Part shown: positions 24,020-34,770 of the stretch, piece after piece | How the letters are laid out: each line of letters starts with the position of its first letter | Numbering within the stretch: the stretch's first letter is position 1 | Source: Deltaproteobacteria bacterium | Lineage (GTDB): Bacteria; Myxococcota_A; UBA9160; SMWR01 | NCBI GenBank assembly: GCA_002729515.1 | Contig: PBYF01000136.1 | Location: 1 to 44,016, forward strand | Length of the DNA: 44,016 nucleotides | Direction of reading: 5' to 3' | Made by a program: the position numbers and the translations under genes | Notes under the pieces: model-generated | Database searches by the model: none | What the model was told of the DNA's origin: nothing | What the model saw: the letters and a program-made list of their open reading frames with translations, nothing else

Positions 24020-25672
24020 GTGAGCGAACTGCCGCAAAACGATGTCTATTCCAGCGATGTCCTGGTGATCGGGAGCGGGATCGCCGGGCTCTATTACGCG
24101 CTGCGGGTCGCAGAGCACGCCACGGTGGCACTCGTCACCAAGAAGCAGGCCGCCGACTCGGCCACCAACTGGGCCCAGGGCGGCATTGCCGCCGTGCTCT
24201 CGCCCGATGACTCCATCGAAAGCCACGTCCAAGACACCCTGGTCGCCGGTGCCGGCCTCTGCAACGAGGCCGTGGTGCGACACGTGGTCGGGCGCGGTCC
24301 GGACATGATCGACGCGCTCCTCAAGTTCGGAACCGAATTCGATGCCGTCCCGCAGCCACCGGGAGAAACGGTTCGCTTCGACCTCGGCCGCGAGGGTGGC
24401 CACCGCCACCGGCGCATCCTCCACCACCGGGACACCACGGGGCAGGAGATCGAGACGGCGCTGCTCAACCGTGCCCGGGCGCACCCCAACATCAGCATCC
24501 ACGAGGACCACTGCGGCGTCGACATCCTCACCCGCGCGCGTCTGGGCGCCTCCGGCCCGGATGCGGCACTCGGGGCGTACGTGCTCGATTCCCACAGCGG
24601 CAGGGTCCTGCGCTTCCTGGCGCGCGTGACACTGCTGGCCACCGGAGGCGCGGGCAAGGTCTACCTCTACACGAGCAACCCCGACATCGCATCCGGTGAC
24701 GGAATGGCCATGGCCTACCGCGCGGGCGCGACGCTCTCGAACATGGAGTTCGTACAATTTCACCCCACCTGCCTGTACCACCCCCAGGCCAAGTCGTTTC
24801 TGATCACCGAGGCGGTGCGCGGTGAGGGGGGAACCCTGCGTAGGCGTTCCGGCCGCGCCTTCATGGAGCGCTACCACGAACTGGGCGACCTGGCGCCACG
24901 CGACGTCGTGGCTCGCGCGATCGATACCGAACTCAAGCACTCTGGAGACGACTGGGTTGCCCTCGACATCACGCACCGCGACGCCTCGTACGTCGAGGAA
25001 CGCTTTCCCCACATCGTCGCGCGCTGCCGCAGTTTTGGCATCGATCCCACACGCGAGCCAATTCCGGTGGTCCCGGCCGCCCACTACTGCTGCGGCGGAG
25101 TCCGGACCGACTTGAGCGGTGAAACCGACCTTCCCAACCTCTTCGCAGCCGGCGAAGTAGCCAGCACGGGCCTTCACGGGGCCAACCGCCTCGCCTCGAA
25201 CTCCCTGCTCGAGAGCATGGTCTTCGCCGACGGCGCCGCACACGCGACGATCGCACGATTGCGTGACGGAGTTTCCCCACCGGAGCGCACCCGGCCCTGG
25301 GAGGAAGGCGATGCCACCGAGAGCCACGAGGCGGTCGTGATCACCCAGAACTGGGACGAGATCCGCCGGTTCATGTGGAACTACGTCGGCATCGTGCGCA
25401 GCGACAAGCGACTGGCGCGTGCACGCCGGCGCATCGAGCTACTGCGCGAGGAGATCTCGGAGTACTACTGGAACTTCAAGCTCACCCCAGGGCTGGTCGA
25501 GCTGCGCAACCTGGCCACGGTGGCGAGGCTCGTGATCCGCTGCGCCGAGCAGCGCGGGGAAAGCCGCGGGCTCCACTACACGGTCGACCATCCCGAACGC
25601 GACGACGTCCGGCATCTCCGGGACACGCTCGTGCGGCGCAACATCTCGAAGAGCGCCGGCGGCGGGGTCTAG
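24020..25672 (+). CDS. nadB: L-aspartate oxidase
   Basis: 550-residue FAD enzyme of de novo NAD synthesis, oxidising L-aspartate to iminoaspartate. FAD loop VIGSGIAGLYYALRV (about 15-29), then NWAQGGIAAV, the HRRILHHRDTTG loop, QFHPTCLYHP, the active-site LITEAVRGEGG, and the closing FAAGEVASTGLHGANRLASNSLLE. A C-terminal helical succinate-dehydrogenase-like domain follows. These motifs and the missing complex-II partners make NadB far likelier than SdhA. GTG start with AGAGG upstream. Neither nadA nor nadC is nearby. The stop overlaps the convergent SDR stop by 4 bases. Confidence 0.95.
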   Translation: MSELPQNDVYSSDVLVIGSGIAGLYYALRVAEHATVALVTKKQAADSATNWAQGGIAAVLSPDDSIESHVQDTLVAGAGLCNEAVVRHVVGRGPDMIDALLKFGTEFDAVPQPPGETVRFDLGREGGHRHRRILHHRDTTGQEIETALLNRARAHPNISIHEDHCGVDILTRARLGASGPDAALGAYVLDSHSGRVLRFLARVTLLATGGAGKVYLYTSNPDIASGDGMAMAYRAGATLSNMEFVQFHPTCLYHPQAKSFLITEAVRGEGGTLRRRSGRAFMERYHELGDLAPRDVVARAIDTELKHSGDDWVALDITHRDASYVEERFPHIVARCRSFGIDPTREPIPVVPAAHYCCGGVRTDLSGETDLPNLFAAGEVASTGLHGANRLASNSLLESMVFADGAAHATIARLRDGVSPPERTRPWEEGDATESHEAVVITQNWDEIRRFMWNYVGIVRSDKRLARARRRIELLREEISEYYWNFKLTPGLVELRNLATVARLVIRCAEQRGESRGLHYTVDHPERDDVRHLRDTLVRRNISKSAGGGV

Positions 25673-26472
25673 ACCTCTTCGGGCGTCACGTAGGCAGACG
25701 TGATGCCGCCGTCCACCAGGAACGTGGTCCCGTTCACGTACGACGACTCGTCGGAGGCCAGGTAGAGCGCGGCTCGTGCGACCTCAGCGGCCTGGGCGAG
25801 GCGACCCATGGGAACGTGGGTCAGCCGACGCGCCCGGGCGGTGGGATCCGCCAGCAGTTCGCGGAGCAGCGGCGTGTCGACCGGACCGGGACACAGCGCA
25901 TTGGCGCGAATCCCCTGGCGAGCGTACTCGATGGCGATCTCACGCGTCATGGCCAGAACGCCGCCCTTGCTCGCCGTGTACGCAATCTGAGACGTCGCGG
26001 CCCCCATCACAGCGACGAACGAAGCGGTGTTCACGATCGAGCCGCCGCCCGCCCGCAGCAGCGCCGGGATGCCGTGCTTGCAGCACAGAAAGACACCCTT
26101 GAGGTTCACCTCCATGACCCGATCCCAGATCGACTCGTCGGTGTGGGTCGGGGAGCCGTCGGCACTGGGAAAGATGCCGGCGTTGTTGAAGAGGACGTGC
26201 AGCGCACCAGTGACACGCTCGGCCTCGGCCACCGCCGCCGCAACCTCCTCGCTCCGCGAGACATCGGCGCGCACGCAATGCGCGATTCCACCCGTGGCTT
26301 CGATCTCCGCGACGACACCCGCCCCATCGGCGTCCGCCACATCGACCACCGCCACGCGCGCCCCCTCGGCGGCGAAGAGCAGGGCGGCCTCCCGGCCGAT
26401 TCCGCTCGCCCCCCCGGTGATGAGTGCGCCGCGCCCTTCGAGTCGTCCCGCCACCGCGGCGGAGGCTATCAC
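25669..26472 (-). CDS. SDR-family oxidoreductase
   Basis: 267-residue classical SDR. TGGASGIG cofactor loop (about 19-26), an Asp after the second strand (VVDVADAD) that favours NAD(H), FNNAG, and the catalytic NTASFVAVMG ... YTASK. The end has SSYVNGTTFLVDGG, as in FabG-like/glucose dehydrogenase-like SDRs. Substrate unknown. The GTG start overlaps the stop of the PilZ gene (GTGA, 26469-26472), so the two are co-translated although no functional link is obvious. Confidence 0.88.
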   Translation of the reverse strand: MIASAAVAGRLEGRGALITGGASGIGREAALLFAAEGARVAVVDVADADGAGVVAEIEATGGIAHCVRADVSRSEEVAAAVAEAERVTGALHVLFNNAGIFPSADGSPTHTDESIWDRVMEVNLKGVFLCCKHGIPALLRAGGGSIVNTASFVAVMGAATSQIAYTASKGGVLAMTREIAIEYARQGIRANALCPGPVDTPLLRELLADPTARARRLTHVPMGRLAQAAEVARAALYLASDESSYVNGTTFLVDGGITSAYVTPEEV

Positions 26473-27674
26473 ACGGCGATCGTGCCGCGGTCGAGCAGCA
26501 CAGCCAGAGCGCGGTGGATCAGCGGATCGGGTTCGGGAAGAACGGCGACCATCCGCTCCACCGATGAACCCGCGCGCACGAGGTCGAGCACGGCGGCCTC
26601 GGTCTTGGTGAGCGGCTCCTCTGCGGCGCAGCTCTCGTCCGCCAGGCGAGGCCTCGCCTTCGAATCGAGCGGGTGCGGTCCCGCGTGACGGTCCTCATCC
26701 ATCAGGGTGAGCGCCTCGAGCAGCGCGGCGTCGAGCATCCGGGGCTCGGCCATGCCCTCGACCGGGTCGAGCCGCGTGTGGAACTCGAAACTGCCCTCAT
26801 TCCAGCTCAGCAGCCGCACCAGCGCCTTCATCCCCGCAACGGGACCCGCGCGAACGAAGCGCAACAAGCCCCCCTCGAAGCCGACGATGCCCTCCCGTTC
26901 GCCGCGACGCAGCGTGAGCGTGCCGGCCTGGGAACCGCTGGCGAACATCTGGAGCAGGTTGCCCACGCCGAGTTCCGTGAGGTCACCCGTGATGCCTCCG
27001 ATGCGCCGCGCGTGCTCCGACGTCTGGACCGCTTCGACGAAGTGTCGCAGGGCGGACTCCTCACCGTCGCGGGGCTCGAATTCGATGGCCACCGCGGAAA
27101 CCGCACCTTCGCTCCTCGCCTGCCGCACCACGACGCCCCCGACGCCCATGCACTCACCGGAGTCCGGGAGCACGAGCACGATCCGAACGCGCTCGCCCAC
27201 GGGCAACTCACGCTCACCCACGGACACCATCACCCCGGTCTGGCTCAGATCGCGAGTGTGGCCGGCGCTGGTGCCATTCCGGGCTTCGATGCGTGCGGGC
27301 ACACGCGCGTGCGTGCGCCGCGCGCGTCGACGGCCCGGGTCGTGGAACTTGGATTCGGGCGCGCCCGCCGCTTCCCGCAGAGGCTCGAGTTGCCCCCGCA
27401 GCGCCGTAAGGCTGCCCTCGAACTGCACGGCCACGCCCACCGGGGCGCCCATCGCGGCGAGTTCGGGCGTCACGCGATGCACGACTTCACCATCGAGGAC
27501 TCGGGAACACCCACAAAAGCGCAGCCGAAGCTCGACCCGGACCCGCTCGCGCAACGCAACCGCTTCGTCCGTGGCGATAAAGACGCCGCCGTTCAGCAGG
27601 TTTGCGGCGTACTCGTGCCGGAACGCCTCGGCACGGTCGAAGCCGACGATCAGCCTGCGCCGCGTATCCGCCAC
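26469..27674 (-). CDS. PilZ-like / PilZ / DUF4388 regulatory protein
   Basis: 401 residues. The first 100 look like a degenerate PilZ-type domain of the kind common in myxobacteria (NLLNGGVFIAT, no basic RxxxR before it). The second PilZ domain (about 117-215) has the full c-di-GMP binding marks: RRTHARVPARI with RxxxR and DLSQTGVMV with D-x-S-x-x-G. A DUF4388 (PATAN-type) domain follows (about 225-330: GDLTELGVGNLLQMFASG, AGTLTLRRGE, WNEGSFEFH). The tail (about 345-401) resembles a short winged-helix-like module (LTKTEAAVLDLVRAGSS). It is probably a cytoplasmic c-di-GMP-responsive adaptor. GTG start. Confidence 0.82.
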   Translation of the reverse strand: MADTRRRLIVGFDRAEAFRHEYAANLLNGGVFIATDEAVALRERVRVELRLRFCGCSRVLDGEVVHRVTPELAAMGAPVGVAVQFEGSLTALRGQLEPLREAAGAPESKFHDPGRRRARRTHARVPARIEARNGTSAGHTRDLSQTGVMVSVGERELPVGERVRIVLVLPDSGECMGVGGVVVRQARSEGAVSAVAIEFEPRDGEESALRHFVEAVQTSEHARRIGGITGDLTELGVGNLLQMFASGSQAGTLTLRRGEREGIVGFEGGLLRFVRAGPVAGMKALVRLLSWNEGSFEFHTRLDPVEGMAEPRMLDAALLEALTLMDEDRHAGPHPLDSKARPRLADESCAAEEPLTKTEAAVLDLVRAGSSVERMVAVLPEPDPLIHRALAVLLDRGTIAV

Positions 27675-27771
27675 GGAGCCTCCACGGGGGAATACCCTTC
27701 CCCCCCCCTACGGCCTATCGGCCGCTGGCGCTCTCTCCGTGACTCTGACGGTCGAATGCCGCCTCGCCGCG

Positions 27772-29163
27772 TCAGACGCGCTCGAAGTAGCGGGCGCGCT
27801 CGACGTCACTGACACGCGCAGCGACGCCGGCAGCCTCGCTGCGCGCGAAGTGCAGGTAGTGCTCGACCACCTCGGTCCCAAAGGCTTTCCGTGCCGTGGC
27901 ACTGGCTTCGAACGCAGCGACCGCCTCGGTCAGGGTGTGCGGAACCTGCGGCAGTTCCCCAGCACCGTAGACGTCGCCCCGAAACGCAGGCCCCGGATCG
28001 ATCCGCTCCTCGAGCCCCGCCAGTCCTGCCGCGAGCAGAGCCGCGTAGACCAGGTAGGGATTGGCGTCTGCCCCGGGCACCCGGCACTCGATGCGCAGCG
28101 AAGGCCCCGCTCCCACGATGCGCAAGCCAGCCGTGCGATTGTCCCAGCTCCACGCGATCCCGGTGGGGGCAAAGGTGCCCGGGCGGTAGCGCTTGTAGGA
28201 GTTCGTATTCGGCGCGAGCAGCAGCGTGAACTCACGCAGGTAAGCAAGCAGCCCGCCCAGGAACCAGCGGAACGTATCCGACGCGGTAGTCGGCGCTCCG
28301 TCGAGTGGGCCGCTGCCCGGGAAGACCGGCTCGCCCTCATCGTCCGTGAGGCTCATGTGCACGTGAAACGAGCTTCCGGCCAGATCCTCGTGCCACTTCG
28401 CCATGAACGTCACGGCCATCCCCGCGGCTCCGGCGATTTCCTTTGCAGCCAACTTGTAGATCACATGGCGGTCTGCCATTTCGAGCGCCGGTGCATAGCG
28501 CAGGTTGATCTCGTGCTGGCCGGGGCCCCACTCGCCTTTGCTGAACTCCACGGGAATGCCCGAAGCGTCGACCAGCTGGCGAATCGCACCAATCACCGGT
28601 TCGACGAACGTTCCCGACAGGATGTGGTAATCCTCGACGTAGCCCTGGCTCTTTGCGAGATCCCGATAGCCCTTTTCCCGCGCCGCGCGGTAGTCGTCGC
28701 GAAACAGGAAGAACTCGAGTTCGCTTCCCATTTGAGGATGCAGCCCCCGCGCGGCGGCGCGAGTGAGCTGCGCCTGCAGCAGCTGCCGCGGTGCCACGCA
28801 GATGGGCTCACCAGTCCCGGTGACCTGGCTGTCGCAGAGCACCAGCGCTGTGCGCTCGAGCCACGCCACACGCCGCAACGTCGAGAGATCGGGCAGCGCG
28901 TGGAGGTCCCCGTAGCCGCTCTCCCAACTCGCGAACGCGTAGCCCGGAGTCGGATCCATCTCCATGTCGCAGGCGAGCAGGTAATCGCATAGGTGCATGC
29001 CCTGCGACAGCACCTCCTCGACGAAGAAACGCCCGTGAATGCGCTTGCCCACGAGCCGCCCGTAGAGGTCCGGCAGTGCGGTCACCACCGTGTCGATATT
29101 CCCCTGAGTGACCTCCCGCTCCAACTCCTCCCGAGTCAGCATCCCCTGCAACGCGGCACTCAC
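27772..29163 (-). CDS. glutamine synthetase-family protein
   Basis: 463 residues with the GlnA/PuuA fold. The metal-site Glu is in GSELEFFLF, then GPGQHEINLRY, the His loop GSSFHVHMSL, the NSYKRYRPG nucleotide loop, and RIECRVPGADANPYL with the Arg/Glu pair. The tyrosine adenylylation site of enteric GlnA (NLYDLPPEE type) is absent from the C-terminus, so this is probably not the main assimilatory enzyme. Gamma-glutamyl-polyamine or other amine ligases of the PuuA/GlnA3 branch are plausible. It starts 2 bases after the purF stop, so it is the last gene of the purL-purF operon. Confidence 0.85.
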   Translation of the reverse strand: MSAALQGMLTREELEREVTQGNIDTVVTALPDLYGRLVGKRIHGRFFVEEVLSQGMHLCDYLLACDMEMDPTPGYAFASWESGYGDLHALPDLSTLRRVAWLERTALVLCDSQVTGTGEPICVAPRQLLQAQLTRAAARGLHPQMGSELEFFLFRDDYRAAREKGYRDLAKSQGYVEDYHILSGTFVEPVIGAIRQLVDASGIPVEFSKGEWGPGQHEINLRYAPALEMADRHVIYKLAAKEIAGAAGMAVTFMAKWHEDLAGSSFHVHMSLTDDEGEPVFPGSGPLDGAPTTASDTFRWFLGGLLAYLREFTLLLAPNTNSYKRYRPGTFAPTGIAWSWDNRTAGLRIVGAGPSLRIECRVPGADANPYLVYAALLAAGLAGLEERIDPGPAFRGDVYGAGELPQVPHTLTEAVAAFEASATARKAFGTEVVEHYLHFARSEAAGVAARVSDVERARYFERV

Positions 29164-29165
29164 GG

Positions 29166-30626
29166 CTAGTGCTCCTCCTCCACTTCCCGGAAGAGCGACA
29201 GTTGCGGTGTCGTCTTTTCGTCCTCGATAGCCACCGGGTACTCATCCGAGAAGCACGCGTCGCAAAAGCCGTGTTTCAGGCCTTCGGCCGTGCGTCGCAG
29301 TCCTTCGAGGGAGAGGTAACCCAGCGTATCGGTGCCGATGATGTTGCGGATCTCCTGCTCCGTGTGCACCGCGGCGATGAGTTCCTCCCGCGTCGGGGTA
29401 TCGATCCCGTAGTGACAGGGCCCGATCGTTGGCGGCGATGAAATCCGCACGTGCACCTCCTGCGCTCCACCGCTGCGAAGCATCGTGACGAGCTTGGTCA
29501 GCGTCGTGCCCCGGACGATCGAATCATCGACGAGTACGACACGCTTTCCCACGAGCACGCCCTGCACGGCGTTGTGCTTCACTTTTACTCCGAAGTGACG
29601 GATCGACTGGGCGGGCTCAATGAACGTCCGGCGCACGTAGTGGTTGCGAATCATTGCCTGCTCATAGGGAATGCCAGCCTCCTCGGCATAGCCCAGCGCC
29701 GCCGTATTTCCGGAGTCGAGCACCGGCACCACCAGGTCCGCATCCACCGGATGCTCCCGCGCCAGGGCGCGGCCCAGCTCCTTGCGGAAGCTGTAGACAT
29801 TCGTGCGATTGAGATTCGAATCGGGTCGGGCGAAGTAGATGTACTCGAAGATGCAGAAACGCTCTCGCGGGGCCGGCGTGAAGGGCCGCAGCGTGCGCAG
29901 CCGTCCGCGCCGCACGACCACCACCTCGCCGGGATCGAGGTCGCGCTCGAAGCTGGCACCGATCAGGTCCAGGGCGCAGGTCTCGCTCGCGGCCACCCAG
30001 GCTCCATCGAGCCGGCCCAGCGACAGCGGTCGGAAGCCGTGCGGGTCGCGGGTCGCGATGAGGGCATCGGGCGTCATCACCACCAGGCTGAAGGCGCCCT
30101 TCACACGCGACAGCGCATCGATGAGCCGCTCCTCGAGGCTGTGTTCCCGCGATCGCGCCAAGAGTTGCACGATCACCTCGCTGTCCACTGCAGTGCTGAA
30201 AATGGCACCGCGACCCTCGAGCTCACGGCGAATCACACCCGCGTTGACCAGATTCCCATTGTGGGCAATGGCGACCGGGCCGGCGTCGGTGGTCGCGCAG
30301 AAGGGTTGTGCGTTGCGGAGCTGGCTTGCCCCGGCGGTCGAGTAGCGCACGTGCCCGATGGCGTGGCGTCCAGGAAGCTTATCGAGTGTCTTCTCGCCGA
30401 AGACATCGGCCACCAGACCCATGGCGCGGTGTACGTAGTGTTCGCGCCCGTTCGACGAAACAATGCCGCAGCTTTCCTGTCCGCGGTGCTGGAGGGCGTA
30501 GAGCCCCAGGTAGGTGATGTTTGCGGCCTCTCCATGCCCGTGCACTCCGAAGACACCGCACTCGTCGCGGAAATGGTCGCGTTCGCGCTCCCGCAACAAT
30601 TCCACCGCCTCGTCGCTGCGCATCAT
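29166..30626 (-). CDS. purF: amidophosphoribosyltransferase
   Basis: 486 residues; first step of purine synthesis, PRPP plus glutamine to phosphoribosylamine. A 22-residue propeptide ends at Cys23 ([10 protein letters not shown]), the N-terminal nucleophile. The PRPP loop is [13 protein letters not shown]. All four ligands of a B. subtilis-type [4Fe-4S] cluster appear present: Cys in FCIFEYIY, in GPCHYGID, and the pair in [12 protein letters not shown] start overlaps the purL stop (ATGA, 30623-30626). A glutamine synthetase-like gene follows after 2 bases. Confidence 0.97.
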   Translation of the reverse strand: MMRSDEAVELLRERERDHFRDECGVFGVHGHGEAANITYLGLYALQHRGQESCGIVSSNGREHYVHRAMGLVADVFGEKTLDKLPGRHAIGHVRYSTAGASQLRNAQPFCATTDAGPVAIAHNGNLVNAGVIRRELEGRGAIFSTAVDSEVIVQLLARSREHSLEERLIDALSRVKGAFSLVVMTPDALIATRDPHGFRPLSLGRLDGAWVAASETCALDLIGASFERDLDPGEVVVVRRGRLRTLRPFTPAPRERFCIFEYIYFARPDSNLNRTNVYSFRKELGRALAREHPVDADLVVPVLDSGNTAALGYAEEAGIPYEQAMIRNHYVRRTFIEPAQSIRHFGVKVKHNAVQGVLVGKRVVLVDDSIVRGTTLTKLVTMLRSGGAQEVHVRISSPPTIGPCHYGIDTPTREELIAAVHTEQEIRNIIGTDTLGYLSLEGLRRTAEGLKHGFCDACFSDEYPVAIEDEKTTPQLSLFREVEEEH

Positions 30627-32878
30627 CGGCGTTCCCCGGAAGTTGCGAGGCGCCGCGGGAGCGCACCCGCCCAGGCGGCGTGCAGCTCCGCGACATCGGC
30701 GTCGATCCAGACCCCGCCGTCGGGCGGCCGGATCACGAGACGGGCACCTCCGGTTCTACCGACCTCATACGCCGCAATCCCGTGCCGCCGGGCCAGCGCG
30801 AGCAGCGCACCGGCGTCGTGGCTGGCAGTGATTATCCGCCCGGTCGACTCGCCGAAGAGCAGCGCGTCGGGCCGCAGCGGGTCCGCAAATACGGCATCCA
30901 CTCCGATGCGCTCGGGCCCGGCGATCGCACACTCTGCAAGCGCCACTGCGAGGCCTCCGTCCGAGACGTCGTGCGCCGTAACGATGAAACCAGCGGCGAC
31001 ACCCTCGGCCAGAAGCGCGTGCAGGCGACGCTCATGCTCCAGGTCCACGACCGGCGGATGCCCCGCCTCGAGTCCGCGCCGCAGCGCCAGCCACTCGCTG
31101 CCGCCCACCTCCTCGCGGGTCTCACCGAGCAACAATACCGCGAGGCCGGGGCTGGTGAAATGCGAAACGGCGTGGCGCTCCCAGTCCTCGAGCAGGCCCA
31201 CCATGGCAATCGTGGGCGTGGGGAAGATCGCGCGGCCCGAGGTCTCGTTGTAGAACGAGACGTTGCCCGAGACGACGGGCGTCCCGAGGGCACGGGCCGC
31301 GTCGCCGAGCCCCCGCGTCGCCTCGGCAAACTCCCACATGATCTCCGGCTTCTCGGGGTTTCCGAAGTTGAGACAATTGGTGAGCGCCAGCGGCGTCGCG
31401 CCGGTGCACGCCACGTTGCGTGCAGCCTCGGCGACGGCGGCCTGCGTGCCGGTGTAGGGATCGAGCCAACACCAGCGGGGATTGCAGTCGACGGCCAGCG
31501 CCACGGCCTTCTGTGTAGGCGTCCCGTCCTCCCGCGTGATGCGCACCATCGCCGCATCGCCGCCGGGGCCCGCCACCGTCCCGCCCTGCACCAGCTGGTC
31601 GTACTGCCGCCAGACCCAGGACTTCGAGCCCAGATTCGGTGTGTCGAGCAGCGCCTCGAGCGCGCCCTGCAGGTCGTCTTCCGGCACTACGGCGGCCAGG
31701 TCCAGCTTCTGACGCTCGCGCAGCGCGGCGGGCTCGCGCGTCGGCCGCTCGAGTTCGGGCGAACTCTGCGCCACCGGGGCCACCGGGATATCGACCACGG
31801 TCTCGCCGTGCCAGCGCACCTTCATGCGGCCGCCGGTCGTGACGGTGCCCACCACCGCCGCATCCAGATCCCAGCGATGGAAAATCTCGAAGACGCGTTC
31901 CTCCTGCCCCGCCTGCGCCACCAGGAGCATCCGCTCCTGGCTCTCCGACAGGAGCAACTCGTAGGGGGTCATGCCCTCCTCGCGCTGCGGCACTCGGTCG
32001 AGATCGAGATCGATCCCGTTGCCAGCCGCACCCGCCATCTCGAACGACGAGCACGTGAGACCGGCGGCGCCCATATCCTGGATGCCGACGACCGTGCCGG
32101 TCTTCATCAGCTCGAGGCACGCCTCGATGAGACACTTCTCGGTGAACGGATCACCCACCTGCACCGTGGGCCGCTTGGCCTCGCTGCCCTCATCGAATTC
32201 TGCAGAAGCCAGCAGACTGGCACCATGGATCCCGTCGCGGCCGGTCTTGCTGCCCGCGTAGATGACGGGGTTGCCCACGCCACTTGCATGGGCGCGGAAG
32301 ACACCCTCCTCTTCCACGAGGCCCAGGCTGAATGCATTCACCAGAATGTTTCCGCGGTAGCACTCGTGGAACCAGGTTTCGCCCCCAACGGTCGCTACGC
32401 CAACCGGGTTGCCGTAGCCGCCGACGCCGTCCACCACGCCCTGGAGCAGGTAGCGGTGCTTCGGGTCGTCGATCGGGCCGAAGCGCAACGAATCGAGCGA
32501 GGCGATCGGGCGCGCGCCCATGGTAAACACGTCGCGGAGGATCCCCCCGACGCCAGTCCCAGCACCCTGCTTCGGCTCGATGAAAGACGGGTGGTTATGA
32601 CTCTCGATCTTGAAGACGACCGCCAGACCGTCTCCGATCGAGACGACACCGGCGTTTTCGCCGGGACCTTCGATGACGTGCGGACCCTCGGTGGGAAGCG
32701 TCTTCAGATAAACCTTGCTCGACTTGTAAGAGCAGTGCTCAGCCCACATCACGGAGAAGATCCCGAGTTCGGGATAGCTCGGAGTGCGCCCGAGGATCGA
32801 GACGATGCCCTCCCACTCTTCCTCGGTGAGCCCGTGCTCGAGGGCGAGAGAAAGGTCCACTCCGGGGACGGAACTCAC
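30623..32878 (-). CDS. purL: phosphoribosylformylglycinamidine synthase subunit PurL
   Basis: 751-residue small-type PurL, the ATP-dependent synthetase subunit that works with PurQ and PurS. Catalytic and ATP parts are seen in [37 protein letters not shown] and [14 protein letters not shown]; the second half repeats the fold ([37 protein letters not shown]). GTG start overlaps the purQ stop (GTGA, 32875-32878). It does not carry the C-terminal glutaminase of the long proteobacterial form, consistent with separate purQ and purS genes. Confidence 0.97.
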   Translation of the reverse strand: MSSVPGVDLSLALEHGLTEEEWEGIVSILGRTPSYPELGIFSVMWAEHCSYKSSKVYLKTLPTEGPHVIEGPGENAGVVSIGDGLAVVFKIESHNHPSFIEPKQGAGTGVGGILRDVFTMGARPIASLDSLRFGPIDDPKHRYLLQGVVDGVGGYGNPVGVATVGGETWFHECYRGNILVNAFSLGLVEEEGVFRAHASGVGNPVIYAGSKTGRDGIHGASLLASAEFDEGSEAKRPTVQVGDPFTEKCLIEACLELMKTGTVVGIQDMGAAGLTCSSFEMAGAAGNGIDLDLDRVPQREEGMTPYELLLSESQERMLLVAQAGQEERVFEIFHRWDLDAAVVGTVTTGGRMKVRWHGETVVDIPVAPVAQSSPELERPTREPAALRERQKLDLAAVVPEDDLQGALEALLDTPNLGSKSWVWRQYDQLVQGGTVAGPGGDAAMVRITREDGTPTQKAVALAVDCNPRWCWLDPYTGTQAAVAEAARNVACTGATPLALTNCLNFGNPEKPEIMWEFAEATRGLGDAARALGTPVVSGNVSFYNETSGRAIFPTPTIAMVGLLEDWERHAVSHFTSPGLAVLLLGETREEVGGSEWLALRRGLEAGHPPVVDLEHERRLHALLAEGVAAGFIVTAHDVSDGGLAVALAECAIAGPERIGVDAVFADPLRPDALLFGESTGRIITASHDAGALLALARRHGIAAYEVGRTGGARLVIRPPDGGVWIDADVAELHAAWAGALPRRLATSGERR

Positions 32879-33579
32879 CCGCTCCAGCCCTCGCGAACCG
32901 CATCGAGCAGCGAGCCGAGCACGACGGCACCGTCCGTCCCGCCGATCCCCGCTTCGACAGCGTGCTCGGGGTGGGGCATGAGACCCATCACATTGCCCCG
33001 CGCATTGCGCACCCCCGCCACGTTGGCGACCGATCCGTTCGGGTTTGCCGTGTCGCTGACGGCACCCCCGGCCTCGCAGTAACGCAGCACCACGCGCCCG
33101 TCGCTCTCGAGAGCCGCGAGCAGCGCCGGATCAGCCACGTACGCGCCCTCTCCGTGCTTGATCGGCAGGCGCAGCACCTGGCCCACGCGGGCGCGCGAGG
33201 TGAACGGTGCCGCAGCCTGCTCGACCCGCAGATGGGGGAAGTCGCACACGAAATGGAGCCCGTGGTTGCGCATCAGTGCTCCTGGGAGTAGGCCCGATTC
33301 GCAGAGCACCTGGAAGCCATTGCACACACCGAGCACCGGCCCACCCGCGTCGGCGAAGCGCTTCACCGCCGCCATGATCGGGGAGTGGTTCGCCATGGCG
33401 CCAGCACGCAGATAATCCCCGTAGGAGAAGCCGCCCGGGCAGACGACGGCCCTGGTATCTGCGGGCAGCTCGGCATCCTTGTGCCAGACGAGCCTGGAGT
33501 CGGCGCCGAGCACCGCCTTGAACGCGAAGCGCATATCGCGATCGTCATTCGATCCCGGAAACTGGACGACGGCGAGCAA
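32875..33579 (-). CDS. purQ: phosphoribosylformylglycinamidine synthase subunit PurQ
   Basis: 234-residue class I glutaminase subunit that feeds ammonia to PurL. It opens with [16 protein letters not shown], as PurQ proteins do. The nucleophile is in [13 protein letters not shown] and the catalytic His/Glu in [11 protein letters not shown]. The start at TTG 33579 is chosen because GAGAGG lies 9 bases upstream and the first beta strand begins at once. No ATG or GTG fits. First gene of the purQ-purL-purF-GS operon, divergent from purC. Confidence 0.93.
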   Translation of the reverse strand: MLAVVQFPGSNDDRDMRFAFKAVLGADSRLVWHKDAELPADTRAVVCPGGFSYGDYLRAGAMANHSPIMAAVKRFADAGGPVLGVCNGFQVLCESGLLPGALMRNHGLHFVCDFPHLRVEQAAAPFTSRARVGQVLRLPIKHGEGAYVADPALLAALESDGRVVLRYCEAGGAVSDTANPNGSVANVAGVRNARGNVMGLMPHPEHAVEAGIGGTDGAVVLGSLLDAVREGWSG

Positions 33580-33739
33580 ACTGGGGGACCTCTCGGAACA
33601 CCGCTCCCGCGAGGACGAGCGTATTCCTCCGGGGCGCGGTGCACCTGTGTGGGGACAGGCCCAGTTTATCAGCTCGGGGCCTACCCCGCACAGCTGACCG
33701 GCCCGCCACAATGATCGAGCCTGCGATCCTCGACAGCCC

Positions 33740-33769
33740 TTGCTTCGTCTACGCGGAGAGGGTTATACC
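33740..33769 (+). promoter_or_regulatory. possible sigma70 promoter for purC-pgi
   Basis: TTGCTT (33740-33745) and TATACC (33764-33769) are 18 bases apart, about 25 bases before the purC start. Matches to consensus are partial (3/6 and 4/6). No purine-box or riboswitch structure is evident in the 215-base divergent gap. Confidence 0.3.
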
Positions 33770-33794
33770 GACCCATCATCAACGGGGGTAGACC

Positions 33795-34760
33795 GTGGGT
33801 ATGGATCCCAGACTGCTCGAGGAACAGTGCGCGCGAACACTTCGGGCAACCGACCTCAGCGAGCTCGGAAGACCCGAAGAAGGCAAGGTCCGCGACTGCT
33901 ACATCGGAAACGACAAACGTCGTTTCATCGTCGTCACGGATCGCGTCAGCTGCTTCGATATCATCGTGGACACGCTGCCCTTCAAAGGCCAGGTACTGAA
34001 CCAGATCGCCGCCTTCTGGTTCGGGCACACGGCCGATCTCGCGCCCAACCACCTGCTCGAAGTCCCCGATCCGAACGTCTCGGTGGTGCGCGAGTGCCGG
34101 CCGCTTCCGGTCGAGTTCGTCTACCGCGGCTACCTCACGGGCTCGAGCCCGACGTCGATCTGGACGGCTTACGACGAGGGCGCCCGCAGTTACTGCGGCC
34201 ACTTGCTGCCCGACGGCCTCCACAAGCACGAGCCCCTGCCCGAGCCGCTGTTGACGCCGACCACCAAGGCGCCGAAGGGTTTACACGACGAGCTCACGTC
34301 GCGCGAGGAGCTGATCGCGACCGGCGCGATCGACGAGCCCCTCTACGACGAGGCTGCCGCCCTATGCCGCAAACTCTTCTCCGCCGGCCAGCACCACGCC
34401 GAGCGCCAGGGGCTCATCCTCGTCGATACGAAGTACGAGTTGGCGCTCGACGATGACAACCGGATCGTCGTCATCGACGAGATCCACACGCCCGATTCGT
34501 CCCGCTACTGGTACCGGGCCAGCTACGAACGCGCGCTCGCGAATCGCCGCGACCCCGAGGCCCTCGACAAGGAGTACGTACGCCGCTGGTACGTCGAGCA
34601 GGGCTGGCGGGGCGAAGGTCCGCCACCCGAGCTTCCGATCGCCGTCCGCTGCGAAGCCGCCCGCCGCTACATCGAGGCTTACGAGCAGATCAGCGGCCGC
34701 GACTTCGCCCCCGACGTCGAGCCCCCTGAGACGCGCATCCGCCGGAACCTGGGCCTCTGA
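33795..34760 (+). CDS. purC: phosphoribosylaminoimidazole-succinocarboxamide synthase
   Basis: 321 residues, the long (yeast/deltaproteobacterial-like) form of SAICAR synthetase. ATP part [14 protein letters not shown], then [18 protein letters not shown], signature [18 protein letters not shown], and the second signature region [15 protein letters not shown] with [16 protein letters not shown] start at 33795; an ATG two codons later is as good. It is divergent from purQ and 10 bases upstream of pgi, so the two are probably one transcript. Confidence 0.95.
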   Translation: MGMDPRLLEEQCARTLRATDLSELGRPEEGKVRDCYIGNDKRRFIVVTDRVSCFDIIVDTLPFKGQVLNQIAAFWFGHTADLAPNHLLEVPDPNVSVVRECRPLPVEFVYRGYLTGSSPTSIWTAYDEGARSYCGHLLPDGLHKHEPLPEPLLTPTTKAPKGLHDELTSREELIATGAIDEPLYDEAAALCRKLFSAGQHHAERQGLILVDTKYELALDDDNRIVVIDEIHTPDSSRYWYRASYERALANRRDPEALDKEYVRRWYVEQGWRGEGPPPELPIAVRCEAARRYIEAYEQISGRDFAPDVEPPETRIRRNLGL

Positions 34761-34770
34761 GGCGGGCGGC

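Noticed and set aside
23192..25327. 711-codon open frame on the minus strand
   Set aside because: Shadow of nadB (antisense) and of the transglycosylase gene; no domain seen.
27700..27724. C9 run and small CGGCC/GGCCG hairpin between the PilZ and GS genes
   Set aside because: Stem of only 5 bp with no T-run on the minus strand; too weak to call a terminator.
30521..33082. 853-codon open frame on the plus strand
   Set aside because: Antisense shadow of purL; high GC3 keeps the opposite strand open and the translation has no family features.
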